The translations under genes were made by a program, and so were the position numbers. The notes beneath the pieces are model-generated. The model ran no database searches, was not told where the DNA came from, and worked only from the letters and a program-made list of their open reading frames with translations. A stretch of DNA of 60,287 bases from CAYLYM01 sp964387645 (GTDB taxonomy: Bacteria > Calditrichota > Calditrichia > RBG-13-44-9), in assembly GCA_964387645.1 (NCBI GenBank), contig CAYLYM010000009.1, forward strand, positions 1 through 60,287, read 5' to 3'. The stretch's first letter is position 1. Each line of letters begins with the position of its first letter. Below are positions 1-10,073 of the stretch, in pieces.

Positions 1-471
1 TCAAAAATGAATTAAATCATGTCAAACATGCTTTGATTTAATTAGCACAACGGGTAAAATATGTAAAGTCAGACCTTTGGCAATGTGGCTAGAATATAAA
101 AATTTAATATATTGTTATTATTATATTTAACTCATTTTAATGGTTAAGATGTGTTAATTTAGCTTTTACTAATACTCTTTAGTTTTAAATCTTAGTTTAG
201 TCTTTCATTATTGCTTTGGCGAAGCATTCTAACCGATACAACCTTACACTGTGAAAATGGAAAAATTTGAGTGAAAACTGTGTATAAAAATATGCATTGA
301 GCCAGGCAGCTAAAGTATATAAAAGTTCAAACAATGATTATCAAACAGATAAATCATTCGTATTTATCAAAATCCCCATAAAGAAGTTCTAAAAAGATTG
401 ACAGAATCTAAAGAAGTAAGCCATTAGGAGGAAGAAAAAAGTTTATAAAGTTTATATGAATTAAAACTTAT
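1..471. other. AT-rich intergenic region downstream of the prkA operon
   Basis: I see no supportable gene here. Bases 11-19 and 34-42 form a 9-bp inverted repeat (attaaatca / tgatttaat) around a 14-nt loop that holds two CATG words. Just beyond the stop of the last prkA-operon gene, bases about 433-466 read on the minus strand as a weak AAGTTT/AAACTT stem followed by a T-rich run, which might be a poor terminator. Short stop-free stretches of about 25 codons exist but have no ribosome binding site. Confidence 0.5.
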
Positions 472-987
472 TTAATCAGCACATAATATTTTAAAGAGAT
501 CATCAATTAGCCTTTCAAATGTCTCAAGAGTGAGTTGGGACGTAATTTTTTCATAACGCCGCTTTGCACTGGAATATTCATACCGCTGGAAATGAAGCCT
601 GGTCCCTTCATCGAGCACAATTTCATAGTAAAATTTTGAATCCCCTTTTTTATGTGGGGGATAACTGCGAAGCTGAGCTCGCTTATTCATCTTATCAAAT
701 TCAATTAAGCGAAAATCTTCCAACAAGTAAGTGATGGTCTTCTGAACCGCTTCTGCTTGCTTTTCCAATCGCTTATTAATGACATCGACGTCCATAATTG
801 GGACATTTTTCGAGAGGGAAATGTAGTCCACCACAATACCATACTTGTCAATATCCTTGTACTTCACCTGAAACTGGCAATCGGTTTCACGTAACTGAAC
901 TAGATTGAATCTCTCCTTCTCTTTATCTTCGGTTTGTTTAGCTTTTTGCTCTCGAATATTCTCTAAAACATGATTTCCAACACCCAT
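472..987 (-). CDS. Conserved-looking hypothetical protein, last gene of the prkA operon
   Basis: I do not recognise a family. From the ATG at 987 the product is 171 residues, soluble, highly charged, without signal peptide or membrane segment. The N-terminal part is rich in Lys and Glu (probable coiled coil, residues about 10-30). The C-terminal half alternates short beta-like and helical stretches and ends with a hydrophobic helix. I chose 987 because AAAGGAG lies 10 bases upstream on the minus strand. The frame stays open to 1050, but that start would overlap the spoVR stop. The gene follows spoVR with a 22-base gap, so it is probably co-transcribed with prkA-yeaH-spoVR. A role in the same stress process is inference from position only. 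Confidence 0.75.
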   Translation of the reverse strand: MGVGNHVLENIREQKAKQTEDKEKERFNLVQLRETDCQFQVKYKDIDKYGIVVDYISLSKNVPIMDVDVINKRLEKQAEAVQKTITYLLEDFRLIEFDKMNKRAQLRSYPPHKKGDSKFYYEIVLDEGTRLHFQRYEYSSAKRRYEKITSQLTLETFERLIDDLFKILCAD

Positions 988-1009
988 AGAAAACACACTC
1001 CTTTCGGAT

Positions 1010-2494
1010 TTAATTTTCCGATATCTTTTTTTGGGAAAACCTTTCTCCATCGAAACTCAAAAGAACGGTTTCTCCCTGTAAAACAGTTTGAATACGCACT
1101 GGTCTATGCCAAATATTTTGAAGATTTTTTAAAGTATCCACTGCATAATCGTTATCCAATTCCACACCTTCAAAGCGGTGCACCATATAGAGTTCGCCGC
1201 GATTCAGGTAATTGGCATCCACAATCTCGATGATGGGGTGTCCAATGTTTGTTAAACTTTGCAAAAGACGCTTCTTAATCATGTGGAACTCTCTCGATTC
1301 GATCTCATACCGTTTCCTTTCCTTATTATATGCAAAAGAGAATAGATTATGTTCCCGGCAAAACTCCTCTGTTAAAAAAGTGTCAATAAAATTCACATCA
1401 TTATACAATCGTCGGACTTCAAATATTTTTTGCTGCCCAAAGCCCAATTTTTCATCCCAGTTCTTCTTCAGCTTAATGTCGTCACATTCTTCATATTCCT
1501 TCCCGAATTTGCCTCTGTTCCAGCGGTCTTCGATATCTTTGAAAAGCATTACTCCCAGGCGGTAGGGATTAATTTTACCAGGATGATTGGCTACTGTATT
1601 GGAATGGTGTGCTGCATAATCCACCACTTCTTTCGCTTCCAGAGCCTTCTCCGGTATAATCTTGGAATGCCAGTAAGTAGCCCAACCTTCATTCATGATT
1701 TTGGTCATTGCCTGCGGAGCAAAATAGTAAGCTTCTTCCCGGATAATTCCCAGTACATCCCGATGCCACTCCTGTAAAGGAGCATTTTCCATCAAAAAAC
1801 ACAAAGCATCCCTTTCAGGCGATTCAGGAAAACAGGTGCGTTCGATTTGCTTTTTCCGATATTCCTTTCTCTGTTTTTCCAGTAATTCAGGCGGATTAAT
1901 ATATCTCTCCATGTATTTTTTACTTCGCAACTTTTTGACTCTTGGTGGCCCGGACTGCGCCTCTTCTTTCTTTTTTTCCTTTTTCCGGGTAATGTAGAGA
2001 GAATGGTAATCAATCAAATTTTCCAGGGAGAGACATGTGTCGATAAAATTCTCCACCGTTTCCAAACCGTAGCGGTCAATATAGCGCCGAATTCGGGTGG
2101 CATGGTTGGCCATTTCATCGATCATTTTACGATTCGTGGGTAAAAAGTAGAAATTATTTTTGAAAAGGTCGCAATGGGCATACACATGAGCCATGACTAA
2201 TTTCTGATCTACAATGGAATTAGAAGTCATCAAATAGGCGTAACAGGGGTTGGTGTTAATGACCATTTCGTAAATTTTTTGTAATCCATAACGGTAACCT
2301 TTTGAAAGCTGGTCATATTCCATTCCAAAGCGCCAGTGAGGATAGCGGATGGGAAAACCACCATAGGCGGCCAATTGATTCATCGTATTGTAATCTACCA
2401 GTTCGAAGATAACCGGAAAAAAATCTAACCCATACTCTCTGGCATATTCTTCAATTTCTATCTGTATTTTTCTTATATCTTTTTGTGTAATCAT
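1010..2494 (-). CDS. spoVR: SpoVR family protein
   Basis: This is a 494-residue SpoVR/YcgB homologue of typical family length. It has no signal peptide and is expected to be cytoplasmic. Family-typical features are the N-terminal Tyr-rich segment containing the phrase FGMEYDQLSKGYRYG, the conserved stretch around residues 255-310 with NEGWATYWHSKI, and the basic C-terminal domain. The start codon overlaps the end of yeaH by 4 bases, which points to translational coupling. In Bacillus SpoVR is needed for spore cortex formation. In Gram-negatives the homologue YcgB is a stress-linked protein of unknown biochemistry that travels with YeaG/YeaH. Spore formation is not implied here. The family assignment is firm and the molecular function unknown. 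Confidence 0.93.
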   Translation of the reverse strand: MITQKDIRKIQIEIEEYAREYGLDFFPVIFELVDYNTMNQLAAYGGFPIRYPHWRFGMEYDQLSKGYRYGLQKIYEMVINTNPCYAYLMTSNSIVDQKLVMAHVYAHCDLFKNNFYFLPTNRKMIDEMANHATRIRRYIDRYGLETVENFIDTCLSLENLIDYHSLYITRKKEKKKEEAQSGPPRVKKLRSKKYMERYINPPELLEKQRKEYRKKQIERTCFPESPERDALCFLMENAPLQEWHRDVLGIIREEAYYFAPQAMTKIMNEGWATYWHSKIIPEKALEAKEVVDYAAHHSNTVANHPGKINPYRLGVMLFKDIEDRWNRGKFGKEYEECDDIKLKKNWDEKLGFGQQKIFEVRRLYNDVNFIDTFLTEEFCREHNLFSFAYNKERKRYEIESREFHMIKKRLLQSLTNIGHPIIEIVDANYLNRGELYMVHRFEGVELDNDYAVDTLKNLQNIWHRPVRIQTVLQGETVLLSFDGERFSQKKISEN

Positions 2495-3600
2495 CTGCCT
2501 TTACCAAGAAAATCTTTTATTGAGTCATAAATACTTTCTTTATCAGGGATATGAGAAAGAATTAAATTATCATATTCTCTTAGATAATTATCCAGGAAAT
2601 CAAAAAATTCGCCACTACCATAGGTGCTCTCGACCTGTCCATAGCCGAACAGATTCAATTTGGACAGAAGGTCTTTTTCCAGAATATCGATACAATACAT
2701 ATTATCTTCCCGCGACCAGTTATCTCCATCTGAAAAGTGAAAAGCATAAATATTCCATTCATCCGCTGGATAATTTTCCTCAATCACTTTATTGCATAAT
2801 TCGTAAGCGGAGGAAATCACCGTTCCGCCACTTTCCTGAATTGTGAAAAATGTTTCCCGGTCGACTTCATAGGCTTCAGCATCATGAATGACATAGCGGG
2901 TTTCCAAACCTTTATACTGGCGCCGCAGCCAGGTGTCAATCCAGAATGTTTCGATCCGCACAAGCTCCTTTTGCTCCTGCCACATAGAGCCCGAAACATC
3001 CATTATGTAAATAATCACCGCGTTCGTCTCGGGTATGGTGGTGGTTTTCCATGACCGGTAACGGTAATCATCGCGAATGGGAATGATTTTAGGTTTTTCC
3101 AGATCGAATTGACCAGATAGCACCTGGCGTTTTAAAGCTTCTCGAAAAGTCCGTTTGAAATGACGTAAAGATTCTGGACCGGCACGCCGGATGCCGGTAT
3201 ATTTATTTTTTTGTGTGATAATTTGTTTTTTACCGCGCGGTTCAATATTGGGGAGCTCCAATTCCTCACCCAGAATTTCAGCTAACTCGTCTATAGTTAA
3301 TTCCACTTCTTTAATATGCGTGCCCGGTAAATTTCCGGCGTTCCCCTGCCCTTCTTCCCCTTCCGAGCCGCCGACAGGTGTCCCCAGCTCTCCGTCACCC
3401 TGGCCGGCACCTCCATTCCCATTATTTCCAAAACGAAATTTTGGGATATCAATCTGTGGCAAAGGAATGCTCACCAGATCCTTCCCCTTACGACCGATCA
3501 TCTCACCATTGGATATGTATTTACGTAAATTCTTCTTGATCTTCCCTTTAATGATCTGCCGAAACCGGTTGTAATCATATTCGATATTCATCAACGCCAT
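2491..3600 (-). CDS. yeaH: YeaH/DUF444 family protein with VWA-like domain
   Basis: The 369-residue product matches the YeaH (DUF444) family, the usual partner of PrkA/YeaG. Residues about 55-92 form a Gly/Ser/Glu-rich low-complexity linker. A von Willebrand A-like domain starts near residue 195, with the MIDAS motif D201-x-S203-x-S205 in MDVSGSMW and a later Thr/Asp region (ESGGTVISSAYEL). The start at 3600 is preceded by GGGAGA with 6-base spacing; an in-frame Met lies three codons later. It sits 23 bases after prkA and overlaps spoVR by 4 bases, so the three genes form one transcription unit. It is presumed to be a metal-dependent protein-interaction scaffold acting with the kinase. The exact role is not known in any organism that I can name. 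Confidence 0.92.
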   Translation of the reverse strand: MALMNIEYDYNRFRQIIKGKIKKNLRKYISNGEMIGRKGKDLVSIPLPQIDIPKFRFGNNGNGGAGQGDGELGTPVGGSEGEEGQGNAGNLPGTHIKEVELTIDELAEILGEELELPNIEPRGKKQIITQKNKYTGIRRAGPESLRHFKRTFREALKRQVLSGQFDLEKPKIIPIRDDYRYRSWKTTTIPETNAVIIYIMDVSGSMWQEQKELVRIETFWIDTWLRRQYKGLETRYVIHDAEAYEVDRETFFTIQESGGTVISSAYELCNKVIEENYPADEWNIYAFHFSDGDNWSREDNMYCIDILEKDLLSKLNLFGYGQVESTYGSGEFFDFLDNYLREYDNLILSHIPDKESIYDSIKDFLGKGR

Positions 3601-3623
3601 GGTTTTCTCCCAAATTTAAAATG

Positions 3624-5684
3624 CTAATCCTGAATATCGCCCCGAGCAAAAATACTAGCCACATAATTCAACACATCTGTCGCACAGGTTTCACAATAGC
3701 CATAATTTTTAATCATGCGGCTCTTCACCACATCAATTTTTTCCTGGGTGCTCTTGTCAATGACTGAAGAAACCAGCGAAGACAGCTTGATGCTATCTTT
3801 CTGGTCTTCAAACAATTTCAATTCCAGAGCCTTTGCCAATCGCTCGTTGCTGTTCCACTTGAACTTTTTGCCTTCCAGAGCCATAGCACCAATAAAATTC
3901 ATAATCTCTCGACGGAAATCATCCTTACGACTCGCAGGAATGTCAATTTTTTCCTCAATAGACCGCATCAGTTTCTCATTGGGCTCTTCATCTTCGCCCG
4001 TGTATTTGTTTTTCACTTTCTCTTTCTGCACGTAAGCTTTCACATTATCGATGTAGTTAGCAAACAGACGCTTTATGGCGTCTTCATCGGCACTAATAGC
4101 CCGCTGCACTTCATTCTTAACAATCTCGGTATATTCTTTCTTCGCCACACTCAACAATTCGCGGTAACGCTTCTTATCTTCCTCATTGGTGATCAGGCTG
4201 TGATGATCCAGACCGGTCTCCAACTCGTTCAGCACCATAAAGGGGTTAACACAGGGCTCTTCACTATCCTTCACCAGAGCATTGGAAATTTTATCCTGAA
4301 TGTAACGCGGAGAAATTCCCTCCATGCCCTCTCTTGTAGCTTCCTTGCGCAATTCGCGGACATTATCTTCAGTGTATCCCGGAATAACCTTACCATCGTA
4401 CAACTTTAATTTTTGCACAAGGGTCAAATCCGCTTTCTTGGGCTCTTCCAGGCGAGTCAGCACTGCCCACATGGCCGCCATCTCCAGAGTATGCGGCGCA
4501 ATATGTTTGCCGCGAACTTTACCGGTGGCATAATCTTTTTTATAGATTTTAACTTCCTCGCTCCATCTGGTGATATAGGGAATATCAATCTTTAACGTAC
4601 GGTCGCGCAGAGCTTCCATAAATTCATTATTCTGCAATTTCTTATATTCCGGCTCGTTTGTATGTCCGATAATCACTTCATCAATATCGGTTTGGGAAAA
4701 TTTCTTGGGCTTGATTTTGTGCTCCTGACTGGCACCTAAAAGATCATACAAAAAAGCGACGTCTAGTTTTAACACCTCAATAAATTCCACAATACCTCGG
4801 TTAGCGATATTGAACTCACCATCAAAATTGAAGGCCCGCGGATCGGAATCTGAACCATAATCGGCGATTTTCCGATAATTAATATCGCCAGTTAATTCGG
4901 TAGAATCCTGGTTCTTCTCATCCTTGGGTTGGAAAGTACCAACACCCACCCGATCTTTTTCAGACAATAAAATACGTTTGACCCGAACATGTTCATTGAC
5001 TTTTAACCAATCTCCCTGGTAGATACCAGACATTTCGCGGTAAATCTGCCGACAGGTGGGACAAAGCTCGCCTTCCACGTGATAATCTAGAGCCTTATTG
5101 CCTAATAAATCCTTTAAAAAATCATCGCGGATTTCCAACGGAATGAGATGGAAAGGCTCTTCATGCATCGGACAACTGATATTTTCTCTAGGAGAATTTT
5201 CCGGTGCGTGGAAATATTTAGGAATATTCACCCACTCAAAGGAATAAAGTGCGCCTTCATCTGTACGAGAATAACGTTCCAGACCTTTTTTCATTAAACG
5301 GACAATAGTGCTCTTGGAACTACCTACGGGGCCGTGTAACAAAAGAACCCTTCGTTCCGTCCCGTAACAATGTGCGGCTGATTTGATGAAATTCATTAAC
5401 TTCATCAAATAAGCATCCAGACCAAAAATAGCATCCTTGCCATTGTCGATGGGATCATCAAAAAATTTGTAATGGACCATTTTTTTCCGAGAATCTTCAT
5501 ACTCCACAGTACCGAAAGAGAGAATCATATCATAGAGTCTCTGGTAACTGGTCCGTAACACCTGCGGTTTTTTCTTGACGATTTCCAGATAGTCAGAAAA
5601 GGAACCCGACCAGATCAGCGCCCGGTAATTTTTATCGAAATACCTTTTCTGGATATAATCTAATAATTGATGTGGAGCGCTCAT
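3624..5684 (-). CDS. prkA: PrkA/YeaG family AAA+ serine protein kinase
   Basis: The 686-residue product is slightly longer than the roughly 640-residue YeaG. A PrkA AAA domain occupies about residues 20-380, with the Walker A loop GPVGSSKST at 118-126. The C-terminal PrkA domain carries the proposed kinase activity. Cys/His pairs at about residue 171 (CPMH), in the GELCPTC segment and near the C terminus (C664, C667) could bind zinc. The ATG at 5684 has a perfect AGGAGG at 5-base spacing. It is the first gene of the prkA-yeaH-spoVR operon, behind a long upstream region with space for promoters. Homologues are induced by starvation and stationary phase. A similar stress role here is inference. 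Confidence 0.95.
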   Translation of the reverse strand: MSAPHQLLDYIQKRYFDKNYRALIWSGSFSDYLEIVKKKPQVLRTSYQRLYDMILSFGTVEYEDSRKKMVHYKFFDDPIDNGKDAIFGLDAYLMKLMNFIKSAAHCYGTERRVLLLHGPVGSSKSTIVRLMKKGLERYSRTDEGALYSFEWVNIPKYFHAPENSPRENISCPMHEEPFHLIPLEIRDDFLKDLLGNKALDYHVEGELCPTCRQIYREMSGIYQGDWLKVNEHVRVKRILLSEKDRVGVGTFQPKDEKNQDSTELTGDINYRKIADYGSDSDPRAFNFDGEFNIANRGIVEFIEVLKLDVAFLYDLLGASQEHKIKPKKFSQTDIDEVIIGHTNEPEYKKLQNNEFMEALRDRTLKIDIPYITRWSEEVKIYKKDYATGKVRGKHIAPHTLEMAAMWAVLTRLEEPKKADLTLVQKLKLYDGKVIPGYTEDNVRELRKEATREGMEGISPRYIQDKISNALVKDSEEPCVNPFMVLNELETGLDHHSLITNEEDKKRYRELLSVAKKEYTEIVKNEVQRAISADEDAIKRLFANYIDNVKAYVQKEKVKNKYTGEDEEPNEKLMRSIEEKIDIPASRKDDFRREIMNFIGAMALEGKKFKWNSNERLAKALELKLFEDQKDSIKLSSLVSSVIDKSTQEKIDVVKSRMIKNYGYCETCATDVLNYVASIFARGDIQD

Positions 5685-6664
5685 TATATACCTCCTAAAA
5701 TTTAGAATATACCTACTATTATCTAACTTTTTTCTTTTCAGGATGATATGTCTATCTTTCCTGATAAATATTTTTATTAATTATTTTTCTTGAGAGGCAA
5801 CAATCACAAAACAAATGGGATAAGCACAATTACAGTGTTCTTAACCTTATCGGTTAAACCGCAATCATTTGTTTTTTAAAACGCATTTTACATTCATTTA
5901 GTTCCCTCTAATTTTAATTTTATCTTACTATCTTAAAAATATTCAATAAAAATATTCAATAATTAAATAAAACTATCATATTCAAATTTTAAAACTGTTC
6001 TAAACAAAAATCACCTTTTTTATTATCTCTATTTGACACTAACAATGCCACAACATATTCCCCCAATCTTATTTGCCAGTTGAATAAAAAGGAATTAGGT
6101 TAGACTGTGAACATCAAAATAAAATATTTGTTAAAGACAGACTTATTTCAGATTTAAAAAGTGCAAAAAAGAAAATATTTGTTCAAAAAATTCAAATATA
6201 AACATACATGAAGTTTGAAAAAAATCAAGATTGGTTTATTGATAAACAATAATGCATTAATCTCAGAAACAGAAATAAAAAAATTTGTTTTATAAAATTT
6301 TTATGTACTTTGTGGTTTTAATTTATAGTTAAGAACTTTATTAATTATCTTTCTATTCTTCTTTCGACTTTTAAAGAATTTTTCAGTTTCTAATTTATTT
6401 TAAGTCAAAGTAAATTTTAGCTGAATCTTGCTCTCCGAAGGCAAGTATTTTAATTAAGTAAATGAACAATATCAGGTGAAAATATAATGGGCAATACAGA
6501 TTCTTTATTCCACTCACAGAGTACCCTCGTGCGGGGAAATAACAGGGATGAAATATCAAACTAAAAAAATTATCATATTTTGAGATTAAAATACAAAATA
6601 AAATTTGACTATTCTGATGATTTATCAACGCACAATTAAATTACGGGATCGAAAATAATTGTGA
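5685..6664. other. 980-bp AT-rich intergenic region
   Basis: No convincing gene is present in this region, which is upstream of prkA and downstream of the amidohydrolase. An inverted repeat pairs the stretch near 5806-5817 (AAAACAAATG) with 5867-5878 (CATTTGTTTTTT). It encloses a small GGTTAAACC-type hairpin near 5845-5865 and could be a transcript-end structure or operator. The rest is T/A-rich with many short homopolymers. A 77-codon minus frame at 6395-6628 has no ribosome binding site and unusual composition, so I do not call it. Confidence 0.5.
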
Positions 6665-7870
6665 TTAAATTGATGAGCGGTTTCTCCACGAAAGAATTTG
6701 CCAGACAAAGAAGCGGACGGCTATTTCAATTACCTTTTCTGGTACATCGAATTTTCCAGAATGCAGTTGGGGCCAGTTTTTACTCTCTCGAACGCCAAAT
6801 CTTACCATGGCAGTAGGAAGTTGTTCTCCATAGTAGCCAAAATCATCGCCTCCCATGGAACGAAAATTTTGTTCAACAACCATTCCGTATTTTTGCAATT
6901 CTGTCATATTATGTAAAAATCGCCGAATAATGCCCGTATCGTTTACTACTGGCGGGGCACCGTTAAGCGTTGTGAAACGGATCTGAACCCCGGTCGTTCG
7001 TTCTAAACTAATATTCAACTCTCTGAGTTGATTTAGATATTCCTCTCGCGAGCCCGGATCGGTTAATCTTAAAGTACCTTCCAGGATGGAGGAATCCGGA
7101 AGAGCGTTGTAAGCCGTACCGCTATGAAAACGAGTAAACGAAAGAATCACGGGAAACTCTGGCTGAGTCCATTGCCGGTAAGCCAATTGATAAGCCTGGT
7201 CCACCAGTCTTACTCCAGCCCATAAGGGATCAATGGCCTGATGCGGCCTGGCAGAATGCCCTCCTTTTCCCTGAATTTCCCATTTTAACCGTACATTCTG
7301 AGCATTGACCCAACCTTCGGTTAAATTTACCGTCCCAAGGGGCAGGGCCGGTTCCATGTGCAAACCCCAGACTTCATTCACACCCTCAAGCACGCCTTTT
7401 TCGATAAATTTCGGCGCTCCGGTGGGAATGGGCTCTTCCGCCGGCTGAAAGAGGAAACGGACATTTACCGGTAAATTGGCCTTCAAATGGGATAGCACTG
7501 CCGCCACACCACACACCACTGCCGTGTGTACATCATGGCCACAGGCATGACAAACACCATCATGCCGCGAACGGTATGCCACATCCTTTTCATCGGCAAT
7601 GGGTAAAGCATCAATATCCGCACGCAATGCAACCATATTCAAATCTGGCGACTGAATCAAATCGCTATATAATCCGGTTTCCAAAGGTTTTTGGATATCG
7701 GTAAAACCCATGCCCTCCAGGAATTGAACAATTTTCTCAGTCGTGCGATGCTCTTTCCAGGCCAGCTCCGGAAACATATGCAAATTCCGGCGTAACTCCA
7801 CCAATTTTGGAAAGATACCTTTCAGCAGATCTTCGATATTTCCCAATTTTCCTTCTTTTTCTAAACTCAT
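6665..7870 (-). CDS. M20 family amidohydrolase (N-acyl amino acid / hippurate hydrolase type)
   Basis: This is a 401-residue zinc peptidase of family M20D. It probably removes an acyl group from an N-acyl-amino acid or a related amide in the cytoplasm. The metal and catalytic motifs are intact: D85-x-D87 in RADIDALP, the HACGHD motif at 108-113, the Glu pair at 145-146 (QPAEEP) and the C-terminal HSGKFD His. The internal dimerisation domain is centred on the KGGHSARPHQ segment. There is no signal peptide. The gene stands alone, 110 bases after the BamA-like gene, with no clear pathway partner, so the substrate cannot be named. Length and motif order agree with hippurate hydrolase and IAA-amino acid hydrolase relatives. 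Confidence 0.9.
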   Translation of the reverse strand: MSLEKEGKLGNIEDLLKGIFPKLVELRRNLHMFPELAWKEHRTTEKIVQFLEGMGFTDIQKPLETGLYSDLIQSPDLNMVALRADIDALPIADEKDVAYRSRHDGVCHACGHDVHTAVVCGVAAVLSHLKANLPVNVRFLFQPAEEPIPTGAPKFIEKGVLEGVNEVWGLHMEPALPLGTVNLTEGWVNAQNVRLKWEIQGKGGHSARPHQAIDPLWAGVRLVDQAYQLAYRQWTQPEFPVILSFTRFHSGTAYNALPDSSILEGTLRLTDPGSREEYLNQLRELNISLERTTGVQIRFTTLNGAPPVVNDTGIIRRFLHNMTELQKYGMVVEQNFRSMGGDDFGYYGEQLPTAMVRFGVRESKNWPQLHSGKFDVPEKVIEIAVRFFVWQILSWRNRSSI

Positions 7871-7980
7871 CTCTAACTACAACCTTTAGACAATCTCCAT
7901 TTCATCAAAATAAATGGCAATACAGGATAACGCAAGGTGATTATAGATTAAACGCTTTTAACCACGTTCCATTCAATATA

Positions 7981-9783
7981 TTAAAATTCGTTTATAAGAC
8001 GAATATGCAATTTTCCTTCCCGGAAGGGCAATCCTCTTGCCAGACCGTAATCCACCTGCATAATGCCCAGTGGACCTGGAAAACGCAATCCCAGACCATA
8101 AGCGAGAAGAAAACCGTCATTCTTTTGCGGAATTCTACGTGTGTAATAACCCAGATCAGAAAATATAAAGAAACGGGATTGTGGTCCGAAAAGGAAGCGG
8201 TATTCTAAATTCAACCACCCCACCCGGTCAGCAAAAAATTGCTGTTCACGGTAACCACGCAGAGTAGTAGCACCGCCAAACCAGAACATATCAGGCAAAC
8301 GAACATCCTGGCCCTGATAGCCAATCAATACCGTATGCCCTTCGAAAGACAATACCTGGTTTTTCCACGTTTGGAAGTAACTCCCAACATCCATTGTAAA
8401 ACGAATAACCCGGGTATCGATTGACAACGAGTCTTCTTCTATCAAAAAATCAGGTCCTATGTTTCGCTGTTTTCCATAATCGAAGAAGGTGGAGATAAGA
8501 AATCCGCGAGTTGGATTAAAAAGGTCATCTCTTTTATCCCACCTAAAGCCCAACTCCGTATGAATTGCCCTGGTTTGCGGTAATCTCTGGATCTTACTGG
8601 CCAGAGAATCCGGGTAAACTTGTCGATTGTAGAACCTGAACACCCCCTCTAAATTCTCGCTTAAAGGAAATCCCAGATTGGCCGAATATTTCCACTCAAT
8701 GTAAGTCGTATCTCGTACTAATCGGTGCAATTCTACGCCACTATGGAAGGGAAGTCCGAACACAAAAGGTTCACGATATTTTACCCGAAATTCTTCTGAG
8801 AAACGGTTGGGTTTTTGCCAAAAAACATCTAAACGCCGACCAGTACCGAAGATGTTGCGTAATCCAACATTAAATTGACCGGTAAAATAACCTTTTTCAC
8901 CTGGATTATTTCCAGTCGGCGGTACATAGCCCACCACCCCATCCAGAGCCGTGGCTGATGCTTCTTCAAATTTCAGCAGCAGATAGAAAATGCTGTCTCT
9001 TCCCATAAATAATTCAGGTTGTTCTACTGTCTTCACAAAATCCTCTCTTTTCAGCAATCGCAAATAGCGTTGCACTTTTTTTTCCTGATATTTTTCTCTT
9101 GGCTTAAAATGGAACAATCGTCTCAGATAATCCACCTCGATATGTGTTTTACTGGAAATTTGCAGATCATTTATGCGGACAAGGCGCCCGGGGACAATTT
9201 CTAAAAATAAATTTACCGTCCGGTTATCTGGAGACAAAGAGTCCACCGCAAAATCCATGGTTCTAACTGTGCATAATGGATATCCGGCGTTTTCAAATAA
9301 GCCCACCAATTGGGAAAACATTTGCCGCTGCAAAACAGCAGTATAAGGTTTCCCCTCATAATGCTGAAAAATTTCGTGTACCGGCCCTTCAAATTCATTT
9401 TTCAATGTATCTTCCATGATCAAATGAATTTTGCCAAAGTGAAACTTCAAACCTGGATTGACAAAAAAGACTAATTTGACAAATGCAGAGTCTTTTTGAA
9501 AGATTCGCCGTATGGAATCTACTTTTGCCAGAAAATAGCCATAGTTTTTCAATTGCCCTAAAAGTTCTTGCTGGATATCCCGAACAGTTGCTTTGTTTAG
9601 ACTTTTCGAATAGAATAGTCTGATTGATTTTTCGATTTTTACAGGAACTCTTCTCCCACTCATATTGACTTCGATATCCTGAATTACTGGAAGAAGAGAA
9701 GTTCTGGTCTGTTGTGCCCACTGCAAACAGGGCATAAACCAGAACAACAAAATTAAACTAAATATTTTATATCGAATCTTCAT
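7981..9783 (-). CDS. BamA/TamA-like outer-membrane protein (POTRA plus Omp85 barrel)
   Basis: The 600-residue protein has an N-terminal signal peptide (ILLFWFMPCLQWAQ). It is followed by periplasmic POTRA-like repeats (about residues 30-260) and a C-terminal surface-antigen beta barrel. The barrel carries family hallmarks such as LRGYREQQF, RWDKRDDLFNPTRG and the terminal GIMQVDYGLARG stretch. The last strand ends in Phe, as usual for outer-membrane barrels. It is shorter than BamA and closer in size to TamA or other Omp85 relatives, so it may insert or translocate a subset of proteins. The 1182-residue outer-membrane protein lies 290 bases upstream on the same strand. A substrate relation between the two is only a guess. 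Confidence 0.88.
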   Translation of the reverse strand: MKIRYKIFSLILLFWFMPCLQWAQQTRTSLLPVIQDIEVNMSGRRVPVKIEKSIRLFYSKSLNKATVRDIQQELLGQLKNYGYFLAKVDSIRRIFQKDSAFVKLVFFVNPGLKFHFGKIHLIMEDTLKNEFEGPVHEIFQHYEGKPYTAVLQRQMFSQLVGLFENAGYPLCTVRTMDFAVDSLSPDNRTVNLFLEIVPGRLVRINDLQISSKTHIEVDYLRRLFHFKPREKYQEKKVQRYLRLLKREDFVKTVEQPELFMGRDSIFYLLLKFEEASATALDGVVGYVPPTGNNPGEKGYFTGQFNVGLRNIFGTGRRLDVFWQKPNRFSEEFRVKYREPFVFGLPFHSGVELHRLVRDTTYIEWKYSANLGFPLSENLEGVFRFYNRQVYPDSLASKIQRLPQTRAIHTELGFRWDKRDDLFNPTRGFLISTFFDYGKQRNIGPDFLIEEDSLSIDTRVIRFTMDVGSYFQTWKNQVLSFEGHTVLIGYQGQDVRLPDMFWFGGATTLRGYREQQFFADRVGWLNLEYRFLFGPQSRFFIFSDLGYYTRRIPQKNDGFLLAYGLGLRFPGPLGIMQVDYGLARGLPFREGKLHIRLINEF

Positions 9784-10073
9784 CCTTGCTTATAAGAATC
9801 TTGAAACTATTATTTCCGCTTTACGATTTGTTAAATACGAATTTACTATAATAGACGAACTATTTAACCATCATCGCCTAGCGAATTAATTTAATCCTTC
9901 ATCTAAAAGTTACTCGTATCAATTCATGCTTATCAAAATCCATTCAAACATTAAATTCAATTCTTTTCCACAAAATCACAAAATCCCTTTTTCACAAGTA
10001 GATTTTTAAATACTTTCATATTTTTTCTTTCCATTCAGAGACAATTTATCCGATTTTATGCCATCATTCTTCT

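Noticed and set aside
6110..6205. Possible fragment of a phospholipase D-like protein in the spacer
   Set aside because: Only about 30 codons are open, with no start or ribosome binding site. Chance is more likely.
6395..6628. 77-codon minus-strand ORF in the long intergenic region
   Set aside because: It has no ribosome binding site, unusual amino-acid composition and no recognised similarity.
5685..6664. Replication origin
   Set aside because: It is AT-rich, but I see no cluster of DnaA boxes and no dnaA, dnaN or gidA nearby.
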